This document shows, in pieces, positions 10,101 through 22,600 of a stretch of DNA of 64,000 nucleotides. The notes under the pieces are model-generated. The model was not told the origin of the DNA, did no database searches, and was given only the letters and a program-made list of their open reading frames with translations. The stretch comes from Chionoecetes opilio (Eukaryota; Arthropoda; Malacostraca; Decapoda; Majidae), in NCBI GenBank assembly GCA_016584305.1, contig JACEEZ010006448.1:65497-129496 (forward strand), read 5' to 3'. The position numbers and the translations under genes are program-made. The stretch's first letter is position 1. Every line of letters starts with the position of its first letter.

Positions 10101-13100
10101 TTTGTGTGCAACACGCATATACTCCAGAAGAGCTTGCGTCCCAGCATCTTCTCCAAATGGGCGTGAGTACCACCCTTCCACCCGTGTTGGCCCTAGTTGA
10201 GTCCCTTGCAGTACGATCAGTGAGTCGGTGGAGTCGTATGTCACAGCAGATCATAGAGAGCCTGAGCCACCTTGAACGCAGGCTTCTCAGGTGGCACCGG
10301 GTCCTCTGGTACAAAGTGTCAAAGGTACCTTCCAGATAGCTCCTGTCACTGACACATGCTCCTCCCTGATCAACCTTGGGTGCAGTTTCCCATAGCTGTC
10401 GGGCACCATCGCCCTGGTCTTGTCCTTCCTCCCAGCGTAACCCAATCCAACTATTTTGGTACCCTGGTACTTCCCCTGGTCAAGGTCCCTGGCCGATGCC
10501 ATGGCATCCTGCCTGGCCCTCCTCAGCTTGTTAGGATCGCAGACCAGGTACGACATGTCTGGAGAGAGGTGGCCATCAGTGATAAGGTCCTGGAGGAATC
10601 CAGAAGCCAAGGCAGCAGCAGCAGTGGGCGGAACGTCGAACCGGATGCTTGCCAGCGCCAGGTTCTGGACTGGCATTGTGTTTCTTCTTGCAGCTGGCCT
10701 GTCCAAGTACTGCATCACAAGGGGTGCCAGGGACCCCAGCCTCTCCCTGAGCAGTCGGTCTACCAGTATGGCAGCCTCCTGTTGCTCCTGCCTCTTTCCT
10801 CTGAGTGGCAGGGTGAACGACTCCTCCGTCCCATCCTCAGAATCCTGGTGATCTTCAGCCTGGCCCAGGAACATCTGCTCCTGCAGCTCAAGACGTCTGA
10901 CCTTTTCATCTTTCTGCTTCTGCATCTTCAGCTTAGCCTCCTCTTCCAACTGCTTTCCCTTTGCTGCTTTCACTTGTCTATGCGTCTCATTCTTGTCTAC
11001 CCCTGTCATCATCATTGCACTCTCCTCCCCAACTTTGATCCTCTGGTAGTACAGCCACTCCAGGTCTAAAGTAGGGACTTTGCTGGCCAGGAGGCAGTTA
11101 CACTGCACGTGTGCTCTCATGTGGCACAGCTGGGGGTTGGAGCAGTGGGAGTCCTGGTCCTTGCAGAGGAAGATCGTGTGAGGGCAGGCCGTTATGTCAA
11201 ACAGCCTGTCCCTATTCTTCTCCACGAATTCCTTTACTGCTTTAGTTGCTCTGTCTCTCACCACTTCACTAACCTTCTTCCAAAAATTATCTATCCTTCT
11301 GGTCACGGACCGGTCAATAACAACCACTGGAGGTGCAAACTGGGCGTTTGATTTCTTCCACTGGGCAAGCACCATGGGGGTCAGATCCTTCGCAATGTCT
11401 CTCACTGGGTACCCCCGCTTGTCAACACCCTCCCGGATGCCGCTGAGTTTTTGGAGAAGGATTCCCCTCTTCATCACGCCGCGATACGTAGGCACCTCAC
11501 TCTCAGCAAACTCTCGTCCACCGCCAACAAAGGCGGCCAACTTGGATCCAGAGCTCTGTCTAGTTGCGGGCTTCGACCCACTTGGTTTACAAGGAGAAGC
11601 CATCCTGAAAAAGACGATCAAGAATTGATGATAGGTGCAAATGAAGCCGTTACTTTAGCGGGGCTAAGCTATGTTTTGCATATAAATATAAAAGTCCATT
11701 TTTGCATAGCAAAAAGTGCTGAAACCAAAAAGTTGAAGTGGACAAACCACCCTTAAAATTCAATTTTACATAAGAGAAAACCCTGCCAAATTCGAAATAA
11801 TCTATATTTCACTTTTCATTGGACCTACGGCGTACCCTAACGTGTAGGCCTCGTGGCCTCTTGTAGCTTCCTTATTTTCTGATGTTCTTATGTTATGCAG
11901 TGTGAGAGTGGAGAATACTTGTGTTGCAGGGCTCACTGGTGGACGACGAAGACCTCATCATGGTGCTGCACAACACTAAGTCCACAGCCCAAGACGTGAG
12001 CAACAAGCTGCACATTGCCTCGGAGACGGAACGCAAGATTAATGGCGCCCGGGAGGAGTACCGCCCTGTGGCCACCCGAGGCTCCATCCTCTACTTCCTC
12101 ATCACAGACATGACTGTGGTCTCCTGCATGTATCAGACCTCCCTCCGCCAGTTTCTTATTCTGTTTGATATGTCCATGAACAAGTAAGCAAAATGTCTTC
12201 ACGTAAACAGTTTAACCCCTTCACGCCCAGATCTTTCCTTTGCTATAAAAATGTCTATGTTGTCAAGCCATAAAATTACAAAAAGTAACTGAATATACCA
12301 AATGAGTTAGTGGACAAGGATACTAAGCAGGTCTTATCTATAAAACATTGCTTAGATTCATTAAAAAGTGTCTAATGGTACCCACATTACAATGGGAATT
12401 ACGCTCTGGGTCTCAAGGGGTTAAATTATCTTATTTTTCCACTTTATTCGCTAATCAATGAATGTTATTTTTTGTGCAGCTCTGAGTGATGGATTTTTAT
12501 CAGACCTCCATACGCCAGTTTCTTTATTCTTTTTGATATGTCCATTAACAAGTAAGCGAAGGTCTTCACGTAAACGGCTTATATTATCTTATTTTTCCAC
12601 TATTCGCTAATCAATTAATTATTATTTGTGAGCTCTGAGTGATGGATCTATAGATAGATGAGAATCAATCTGTCACAATGATGATGATACTGTCAATAAC
12701 CACACACTCAGGCACAGAAGCTGCCGTGTTCTAAGTGGTTCCATGTTCTCACGGCCTCTTGTAGCTTCCTTATTTCTTATGTTCTTATGTTCTTCTAATG
12801 TTCTTATGTTCTTATGTTCTTCTTATGTTCTTATGTTCTTCTAATGTTCTTATGTTCTTATGTTCTTCTTATGTTCTTATCTTCTTATGTTCTTATATTC
12901 TTATGTTCTTATGTTGTTCTTATGTTCTTCTTATGTTGTTGTTATGTTGTTGTTATGTTGTTTGTTGTTGTTATGTTGTTATGCAGGTCTGAGCACAGCA
13001 ACAACCCCAAGATCAGGATTGGCAGCATCATCCGCTTCCTGACCCTGACGGTGTGGAGGAACACCTGCCGGGGCTTCTATGAGCGCCACAAGTTCCTCTT

Positions 13101-13267
13101 CACGCTGCTGCTGGCCATGAAAGTGGACCTCCAGTGCGCCCACATCTCTCATGACGAATTTATGAAGTTTATTAAAGTGAGTGGAACCTATATGCTCTAG
13201 TACTTAAGTTAACTCCTCGTCTTTTGTTGTTGCTTTTTTTGTCTGCGTGTCTCTGGCCGATAGTAAA

Positions 13268-13301
<34 letters not shown>

Positions 13302-13607
13302 TCCGTTCTTCTCTCCATTTGTATTGCCTAAGCTCTACAGACTACAAACTCAACAAAAGTGATCTCCAGAGAACTAAGGTTTATGATAGGGACCTTGCTT
13401 TAATTTCTGTTACACAAACTTTTCTTGATATCATATAAATCTCAGTATCATGATTTGTATGAAACTACAGAGTACAATAACAAACTTTTATAGTACGTAT
13501 CTTGATTTCTATGAAGCTCAGTGTGGCAAATTGGATTAAACTTTAAATCTCAATTTGTATAAAGCTTAAAGTAATTAGAGGTAAACTTCATATCCTAATA
13601 AGTGTGT

Positions 13608-13649
<42 letters not shown>

Positions 13650-16600
13650 GTCGTGTGTCTGTGTCTGTGTCTGTTGTGTGTGTGTGTGTGTGTGTATTTA
13701 CCTAGTTGTATTTACCTAGTTGTAACATACAGGAAAAGAGCTATGCTCGTACTGTCCCGTCTCCAAATCTACTATTATCCAGCTTGCATACCTTTGAATT
13801 CCTGAATACTTCTTGCATTAATCACTTTTGCATCAAGATTGTTCCAGGCTTCTATGCTTCTATACGGGAAGCTGTATTTTTTTTTGTCCCTCTTGCATGT
13901 TGTCCTTTTCAATTTCTTCTCATGACCTCTTGCACTTCTATTGTCCCACACAAACAGATCTTCTCTATCAATTTTTTCCAGACCCATTGATGCTCTATAC
14001 ACTGCTATAAAATCTCCCCTTTCTCTTCTTTTCTCAAGAGTTGGGAGTTTTAGTCTTGAAAGTCTTTCTTCATATGTTAAATCTCTCAGGCTTGGAGCCA
14101 TTTTTGTGGCTGCTCTTTGTATTATCTCAATCTTCCTTATATCCTTCTTTTTATGTGGTGAACAAATCACTGCCGCATATTCCAACCTTGGTCGAATCAA
14201 AGATGTTATCAATTTCTTAATCATCTCCTCATCCAGATATTTGAATGCCATTCTTATATTCCTCATCAACTGATATGTATCTCCTGTGATCTTGTTTATA
14301 TGCTTCTCAGGTGACAAATTATCCGTAATCCATACTCCCAGATCTGTTTCGACCTTTGTTTTGATTATCCATTCATTTCCCATCGAATACTTTCCTCTCT
14401 GTCTCTTTTTGCTACTGCCCACTTCCATCACTTTACACTTTTTAGCATTAAACTCCATTTCCCATAGTTGACTCCATCTGAAAATATGTGTGTGTGTGTG
14501 TGTGTGTCCAGGGCGGTGCTTCGCTGGACCTGAAGGCGGTGCAGGCCAAGCCCTTCCGCTGGGTGCTGGACATCACGTGGCTCAACCTGGTGGAGCTGAG
14601 CAAGCTGCCGCAGTTCACCAACATCCTGGACCAGATCACGGAGAATGAGAAGGACTGGCGCCTCTGGTTCGAGAAAGACAAGCCAGAGGAGGTGAGGCCA
14701 CAAGTATTACTGTGACTACTAGCCATAGCAAATCCCATCATCTATATCATGCTATATCATGTTCCTGCTTAACCCCTTGAGACCCAGAACATAATTTCCA
14801 CTGTAATTTCGGTACCATTAGAGGATTTTTAGTGAATATAATCAATATATAAATAATGATACTACTTATAGCTATGACCTGTTTAGTAGCCTTGTCCACT
14901 AACTAATTTGGTATATTTAGTTACTTTTCGTAATCTTATGGCTCCACAACAGACATTTTTTTATAGCAAAGGAAAGATCTGGGCGTGAAGGGATTTATGA
15001 AGTGTTATCTGTCTTTTCTGACATGAAGTATAAGAGTAAGTAAGAGACAATATAAGAGTAATAACGGCAATGACACAACTGGCAATGGAATTCAGTAGCA
15101 AATATGGCCTAGATATTCTACACTAGAACAAATTTTAATTTTCCTTCCATTTTGCCCCCAGGAAGAGCTGCCGTGCGGGTACTCCGCGTTCCCTGGATAT
15201 GTTCCGTCAGCTGCTGCTTATCCGCTCCTGGTGTCCAGACCGCACGCTGTCCCAGGCCCGCCGCTACATCCGCAGTGAGTCCACACTTTAGGGATAGACT
15301 TCTTTTTCGTTTTAGATATTATGTGTAACTTGCTCCCATGAATTGCCAAATACTGAAAGATCATCATAATAGTTTTTAACAATTTATATTATCATTTGTG
15401 GTTTTCTCATTGCATATTCTTCATGACAAATATATGAACACTCACCCTTATTAACACTTTTATCACTTTTGACCTCATGTGTTTTTACTGAAGGCTTTAA
15501 TCTAAGTGTTTGTCGCTCAGGTGCGCTGGGTGAGCAGTACGCAGACAGTGTTATCCTGGACCTGGAGTTAACCTGGGACGAGTCAGACAACCGCACACCA
15601 CTCATCTGCTTCCTCTCCCAGGGCGCAGACCCGTCAGGCCAGATAGATACCCTCGCCAAGGCAAAGGAAATTGGTGAGGACTTATTGCAGGAGTTACAGT
15701 CACTGGATGGGATGCTTTGTGTTATTATGGCAACATTAGAGTCGTGCTTTGGAATGGTAAAATTAGAATCCTTCGTGTGCTGTTCTCAGAAACCATGTAT
15801 TATTATTTTTATTTTTTTTCTGGCTTAACCATGATATTTGTTTTCACTTTATAATGTTTCTTCCTCAGACATCAGGTATATCTCCATGGGTCAGGGGCAG
15901 GAGGCTCACGCCCGCCGCCTGCTGACCGAGGCCATGGCTGCCGGCAAGTGGCTGCTGCTGCAAAACTGTCACCTCAGCCTGGAGTTCTGCCAGGAGATGC
16001 TGGACACAGTGACAGAGTCCAGCAATATACACAAGTGTTTCCGCCTTTGGCTCACCACAGAGATCCACATTGCCTTCCCCATTGGCCTGCTGCAGGTGAT
16101 AGCTTTTTCATGTACCGTCTGTTCTTGGTTTACATATGTTAGCATTACACAGCGTTGAAATGATGCGTATCACCCATGACTATGATTTTTCTCTAATTCC
16201 AAGAGTAACGAGCGTTGAATCACGTGTGGCTGTGTTGTGGCGCTCTGCCGGGCAGCTGTACTCACAGTGTCTTATTGTCACACCGTTCACCACACTATTG
16301 GCTCTGCTACTTTACCCTCAAAGATTTTAGTGTGTCTACCATGGCAAGCAAGCGTTCAGCAGAGGACAGTACAAATCCTTCTGCTCCCGAACGTGCAAGG
16401 AAGTTGATAAATTTGCAGAGAAAAAACTTTGCTTGTTACGACCAAGGCAGGAGGTGGGGGATAAAGATGGGCCACCTTAAATGAGTGGTGCAGTCTTTTG
16501 TATGTAGGCATACATTGTTGTCGGTACCTGTGCAGGAGGACAAAGATCCGGATCTTCAAGTCGCTTGTGATCCCTGTCTTACTCTATGGTTGTGAGACAT

Positions 16601-19600
16601 GCTTACTAAATAGTGACATGAAGAGATGAATCAATGCCTTTGGTAATAAGTGTCTTCGCAGAATCATGGGGTATCGCTGGGATGATTACGTGTCAAATCA
16701 GCGATTGCACCGTGAGACTGAATCGAGGCCTATTACCTGCATAGTCCGTCAGCGCCAACTTCGGCTATATGGGCATGTGGCACGCTACCCTGAAACCGAT
16801 CCTTCCCATCGGGTTGTATCTGTAAGAGACAATCCGGCGTGGAGGAGGCCAAGGGGGCGCCCACAAGGCTCGTGGCTGGGGCAAGTTGATGTTTCTTGTC
16901 GAGAGCTGCTTGGTATGGGAAAGGAGCCTGCATGGGAACTCACGCGTGGTGACCCCCGGGAGTGGCGTCGTAGGGTGGGCGAGGCGACGCGCCCCCCGGC
17001 GTATGCCCCCAATGATTGATGATTGAACAGGCAGGGAAACTGCATTCACTAAGAACAGAACTGCATTCATAGCAAGCAGCAGAGGGATTGTGGGGTGGGA
17101 GGGATAGCCATTCATAGTCGGTATGAATTTTTACTCTGCTGTTTTGAATAGTCCATTTGTAAAGGTTTAGATTTTTTACTGGGGGTTTTAAGTACTTAGA
17201 CTTCACTTACCTCTCAATAATTAATCACTTGCGGTGTGTTTGTTTGGACTCATATGAAGCTATCAGCCAGGACTACATACAGGTAAACATAAACACTTGG
17301 TAAACAACCTTATCTAGTTTTATTTGACAAGATCTACACATAACACAATAGCACCCCCACACAAGATCTCACTCAATCCGCCCTAATATCTATCCACATA
17401 TGCTCTATGATAGCCTACCGCTTTCTGTTATCTGGCGGGGAATCGATTAAGGGTTATGGATTATGATTATAGACGTAAGCCTCGAGCTGTGGGTCCTCGT
17501 CGCGCACACACGTGTCCGACTTCCTGTCTAAACGACTCGCTCTTGCTCCCAGGCTTCGTCTGCCTCTACCAAGCCTCTTCTCCTCGCGGTAATGGACTTG
17601 CCCTGCGGTCTGTAGCAGATCAACACCAGACACGCGGGAACTGGAAGGAGGTGGCGAGAGGTCTTTAGAGACGTCCTCGGCCCCTGGGGGAGGTGTAGTC
17701 GTGGCCGGAACTGTAAATGTGAGCGCCCAGGCCGACCTGGATCGTCCAAGATGGCGGCTGGTGGCGCGTTGCACTTGCCGGTCTCCTCTAACATATCTTC
17801 TTACCCTGTTTCTTATTATGCATGCCTGAATTCCTAACAGCCTCCCACATGCAATTACTTCGGGTGTCTCTGCTACGCACCCTGCTACTCGTGGGGAGGC
17901 ACATGAGCCTAAACCCCTCCCACAACTGAATCCTTTCCCGCCACAAAAATTAACTGGCATCCGCCAGCGGGGACAACAGCCTGCGCCAAGTCAAATGGGA
18001 CTGAATGCATTATAAATGTCTACCATTACACCATTACTCTTATTGTGTAGATCTCCATCAAGTTTCACCAATGAGCCTCCCAGGGCTCCGTTGCAAGTCT
18101 AAGAGGGACCTATGCTGACGTGTCACAGGTTGGGGACAAAGATATTAAATGACACCAGATAATGCACCACAAAGTCAACAGTTGTTCGTCTGAAAGTCTG
18201 AAAGTCGTCAACTAGTCTGAAAACATTGAATTTTGAATTTGGTTAAACTTTAAATTTTGGTCCAAGGACCTCCTGGATACTCCAACGCCCCAGTGGCCAA
18301 GGCTCCTCTACGAACGGCTTCCTGCCACGGTGGTGTCTAGGAACCAGGAAGTAGGGCACTCGTGCTGGAACGTTCCCTATGATTCAACCAAGCTGATTTC
18401 CAGGCTTCTGTCAGTTTTCCAGATCACTTGGATGACATGGATCCTAAGAAGGTCAGTCAGAACTATCTTGAATTATGCATATACTGAATAGTTTATTTCT
18501 TGTAAATGTACAATATTTAAGATGACCTGCATCACTCCATCGTTGCGGTGTGTCCTGGTACAAATGCTACATGCTGGGGGAGATTCGTATGGTGGGCGGG
18601 TGACGGAAGACTTTGACAAGCGTTCTCCTGCACTTCTGCAGTTGTGTTCAACGAGCGCCTCTCACATAGACTTCAGTGAGAGGATGGGCACGTCAGCTCA
18701 CCACTCACACACACACGTAAAGAGTATTCCATTAATTTTTATATTGCTTTATATAATTCAAATAATGGTAAGTTTTGACTTATGAAGCCATTTCTGTGAA
18801 AGAAGATAAGAATGTTTTCATTGTGTTGAAATAAGGTCAATGTCGATGCAGGTTCTGAGGAAAGCAAATTAAAAAAGAAATAGAGGGAAAAATGGCACAA
18901 ATAGGATGTAAATGTTTGAATGGACTCAGTAGACAGGTAGTTAGTGAGTCATAGAAGCTTAAGGGAGGCTAGATAAATTCATGGATGGGATGAAAGTTGT
19001 GATGTAGTAGTGTTAGTAACAGGAACTACCGTGTAGGTCTCGTGCTCTGTAAGCTTCCTTATGTTCTTATGTTCTCAGGTCTACAGGGCTCGGCTGCCTA
19101 TGTGTAAGGACAGTCGACTACAATGATACATCCACCATTACCGGGACAACTCGCCGGATAGTGTTGTTTGCACCCAAATGCGAATCACGTGAGTTCCTAT
19201 TTTAAAATGCAGGCACTTCCTAGTACAATATTTTAATCAACAAAGCTGCAATATGTCAGTAAGTTTTATTGTTAGAAGACGGAAAGGATTTGAAGATGAG
19301 AGAATTCAATATGTAGATGGTTTTCAGAGACTGAATACTGAATTGATTCTGAAGCCTATGTCTATTTTTTTTAACATGCAAAAAATCCTCCCCCTTGCTT
19401 TACTGACTGATATTGATGCAGGAGAAAGGATATACGCTTCTTCTAATTTTGCTGTATTTTATCATAGTAACCCTATTTATCAGGTAAACTAGGCATATTT
19501 TAAACTATGAGACCTTAAGATAGAATGGATTTTTTGCCATGTTAAAAAAAAATAGACTATAGACAACTGTGATGGTTCTGCAGACCGTATAATTGGTCCA

Positions 19601-22600
19601 ACCCCTTCTTATTCTCTGACTGTCCTCTTATAGGGCTAGCATCTAAGGGGGACTTTGTGTTACCTCTTTTTTTGGTGTCCTTGGCCAGTCTTTTGTGATG
19701 TAAAATAATATAATATAATGAGCCGTGCATGGGTGGTTGGGCATGGGTACCAGATCACACTGCCAAGGCTATCTGGACACCATCCTGAGCATGCACCAAG
19801 GAGGGGGGGAAACAAGGGGAGGGGAGTCGCGGAGGCCGTGGTGTCCGGCTGGCTGATGACATGCTCTCCAAGCTTCCCGCGACTACATCCAGCATGAGGT
19901 GTGTCTAAAGCATATTGATATAGTACTCCTATACCGTTGATAGTACAGTCAATGATAGTACAAGATGGTAGTACAATGGTTTCATACCTATTAATGCTGC
20001 TGCTTTCTATCTCCTGTTTATGTGATTTCTCTGTCAAGGAGGGAGTGAGACATGAGGAACAAGAACTTTTAGTGCATTAATAAATTTTAAGATTATTTTG
20101 AGGCGAGTATATATCATGGATAGAGATATTTTTTTGTTTTTGATGTTACAGCTCACATCATCTGCATTCATTCATTGCACATGGATCTCTTACCTCTAGG
20201 AAGTGAGGTGTGTGATGAACTAACAGACAGACAGTGAACAGACTATTAAGTAGATGAGGTACAGACTGATAGGTGCAACTAAATTAAAGTGATTTTGACA
20301 TTTGTGGTTGCAGATTCGAGAAGCCCTGCAGAGGATGGGCGCCATACTGCCCATGAATATCTTCCTCAGGCAGGAGCTTGACCGCATGCAAAGGGTCAGT
20401 GAATATCAAACAATGTCACACACACTCATCGCAACAGTATGATTCAAGCTGGAAACGCGTAGATTTAAAAACGAAATAGGGAAAAACTGGTTCACAAATA
20501 GGGTGGTAAAGGATTGGAATGGACTCAGTAGACAGTTAGTTAGTGCGGAGTAGGGTACGCCGTATAACAAAAATTCTTTTTCTCAACTTTGGCATGCCAA
20601 TATCCTATGTAAAATGAAATTCTAAGACTATTTTATCTGTTTCCATTTTTGCATTTGAGCAATTCTTACTATGCAAAATCGCACTTTTATATTGCACCCT
20701 TATCGAATAATGCTTAAATGAGTATGCAGTGTCCGGTTGGTCCTGTGTCATCATGCACCAATATGAGTTCCAAATGACTAGCGTGGTAAGCTCTTTCTGA
20801 TCAGTTGGTTCATCAGGCACTACATCACAGTGTCACAGCCTCTACGTTGGCCTAGAACATGTCCATCATGTCCTTCTTAGACCTGAAGCAAGGCATGGAC
20901 TCCCGGTGGTGGGCCCGAGCCCGGATGAACCCGTCTCTGGCCTGCTGCCCCGCCACTGCTGCTGCAGCCTCTGTCACCTGCTTCACGACTCTTTCGGTGC
21001 TCTGAGTGTGGATAGAGAACTCCGGAACCTCGTACGGCTTGACCAGGATCTCCTGGATCTGATCCCCGGACAGTGAACAGGTGAATGCCGGCTCGTGCAC
21101 CTGGCCAGGCTGCCAGCTGATCAGTGTCTGCAAGCTGGTGGCTGACAAGTTCAGCTTGGGTGTGATGCGAGGTCTTACACTGGTGTCCCCATACTTCTCG
21201 CCATCCCTCAGCTTCAAAATCTGGGTCACGGCGAACCTGCGGTCGTCCTCACTCTGACTCGCCATCAGCGAGAGGAGGACGCATTCTGAGTGTGCGAACC
21301 ATGCTCCTGTCTTCACGTAGAAGGTCACAGCTGTGACCTTCATGGGCTGCGACCTCATCACTCTGAGCTGCGTGAGGATGTGCTTGGGGCCGTCCTCTAG
21401 TCTGTGGTGAACCTTGATGTCGTAGTAGAGTTTGAAGTACACCTGCAGGCAGTACTTGACTAGGATTTCCAGGGTGTTCAGTTCTTTGCCAGTCAGTCCA
21501 TGCATCCGGTCCATATGTATACGAGCGACTGGGCTGTGGTGAGCCATCTGGAGTGGGACACCTTGCCACACTTGATCTCTTGCAGCTCGGACGGGAGAAC
21601 CGGGAGAACCGGGAGGCCCGCTTCACAGCCTGGACCAGCTGGTAGGAGACCTGTTGGTCAGTGGACATGTTGACCAGGATATACTCCGGTATCTCTGCGA
21701 GATCTTTACCGCCTGGCACTCCTCTGAACTCTGTGTTGTACTGCATCTCATTCACGCTGGACAGCAGACTGCACACTGGACCCGTGAAGCCAGTGTCAGA
21801 TGAGGTAGGCCCGTCGATGCTGGTGATAAGGTGGCGCAGGGGCAACTCGTTTGTGTGCAACACGCATATACTCCAGAAGAGCTTGCGTCCCAGCATCTTC
21901 TCCAAATGGGCGTGAGTACCACCCTTCCACCCCGTGTTGGCCCTAGTTGAGTCACCTTGCAGTACGATCAGTGAGTCGGTGGAGTCGTATGTCACCAGCA
22001 GATCATAGAGAGCCTGAGCCATCTTGAACGCAGGCTTCTCAGGTGGCACCGGGTCCTCTGGTACAAAGTGCCAAAGGTACCTTCCAGATAGCTCCTGTCA
22101 CTGACACATGCTCCTCCCTGATCAACTTTGGGTGCAGTTTCCCATAGCTGTCGGGCACCATTGCCCTGGTCTTGTCCTTCCTCCCATCGTAACCCAATCC
22201 AACTATTTTGGTACCCTGGTGCTTCCCCTGGTCAAGGTCCCAAGAATGTAAGGATGTAAATATAAGTAACGTTAAAAGTAAGGATTATTTAAACTTAATA
22301 AGAAGGATAATAATCTTGAGGCCTGAATGTGTATGTTGTCGTATGCGAAGTCATTAGGGAGCTTTAAAAGGAGGCTAGATAAATTCATGGATGGGGATGA
22401 AAGGTGGATGTAGGCAGTATTAAGTAACAGGAACTACCTCGTGTAGGTCTCACGGCCTCTTGTAGCTTCCTTATGTTCTTATGTTCTTATTTTCTTATGT
22501 GCTATGTGCAGGTGTTGAGGATGGTGAGGCAGACGCTGCAGGACCTCCAACTGGCCATCGAGGGCACCATCATCATGAGCACCTCCCTCAGAGACATGCT

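Noticed and set aside
17454..17960. 168-residue - strand ORF in GC-rich sequence
   Set aside because: No family motif, no splice partners, overlapping + strand ORF of similar length; coincidental openness of a GC-rich patch.
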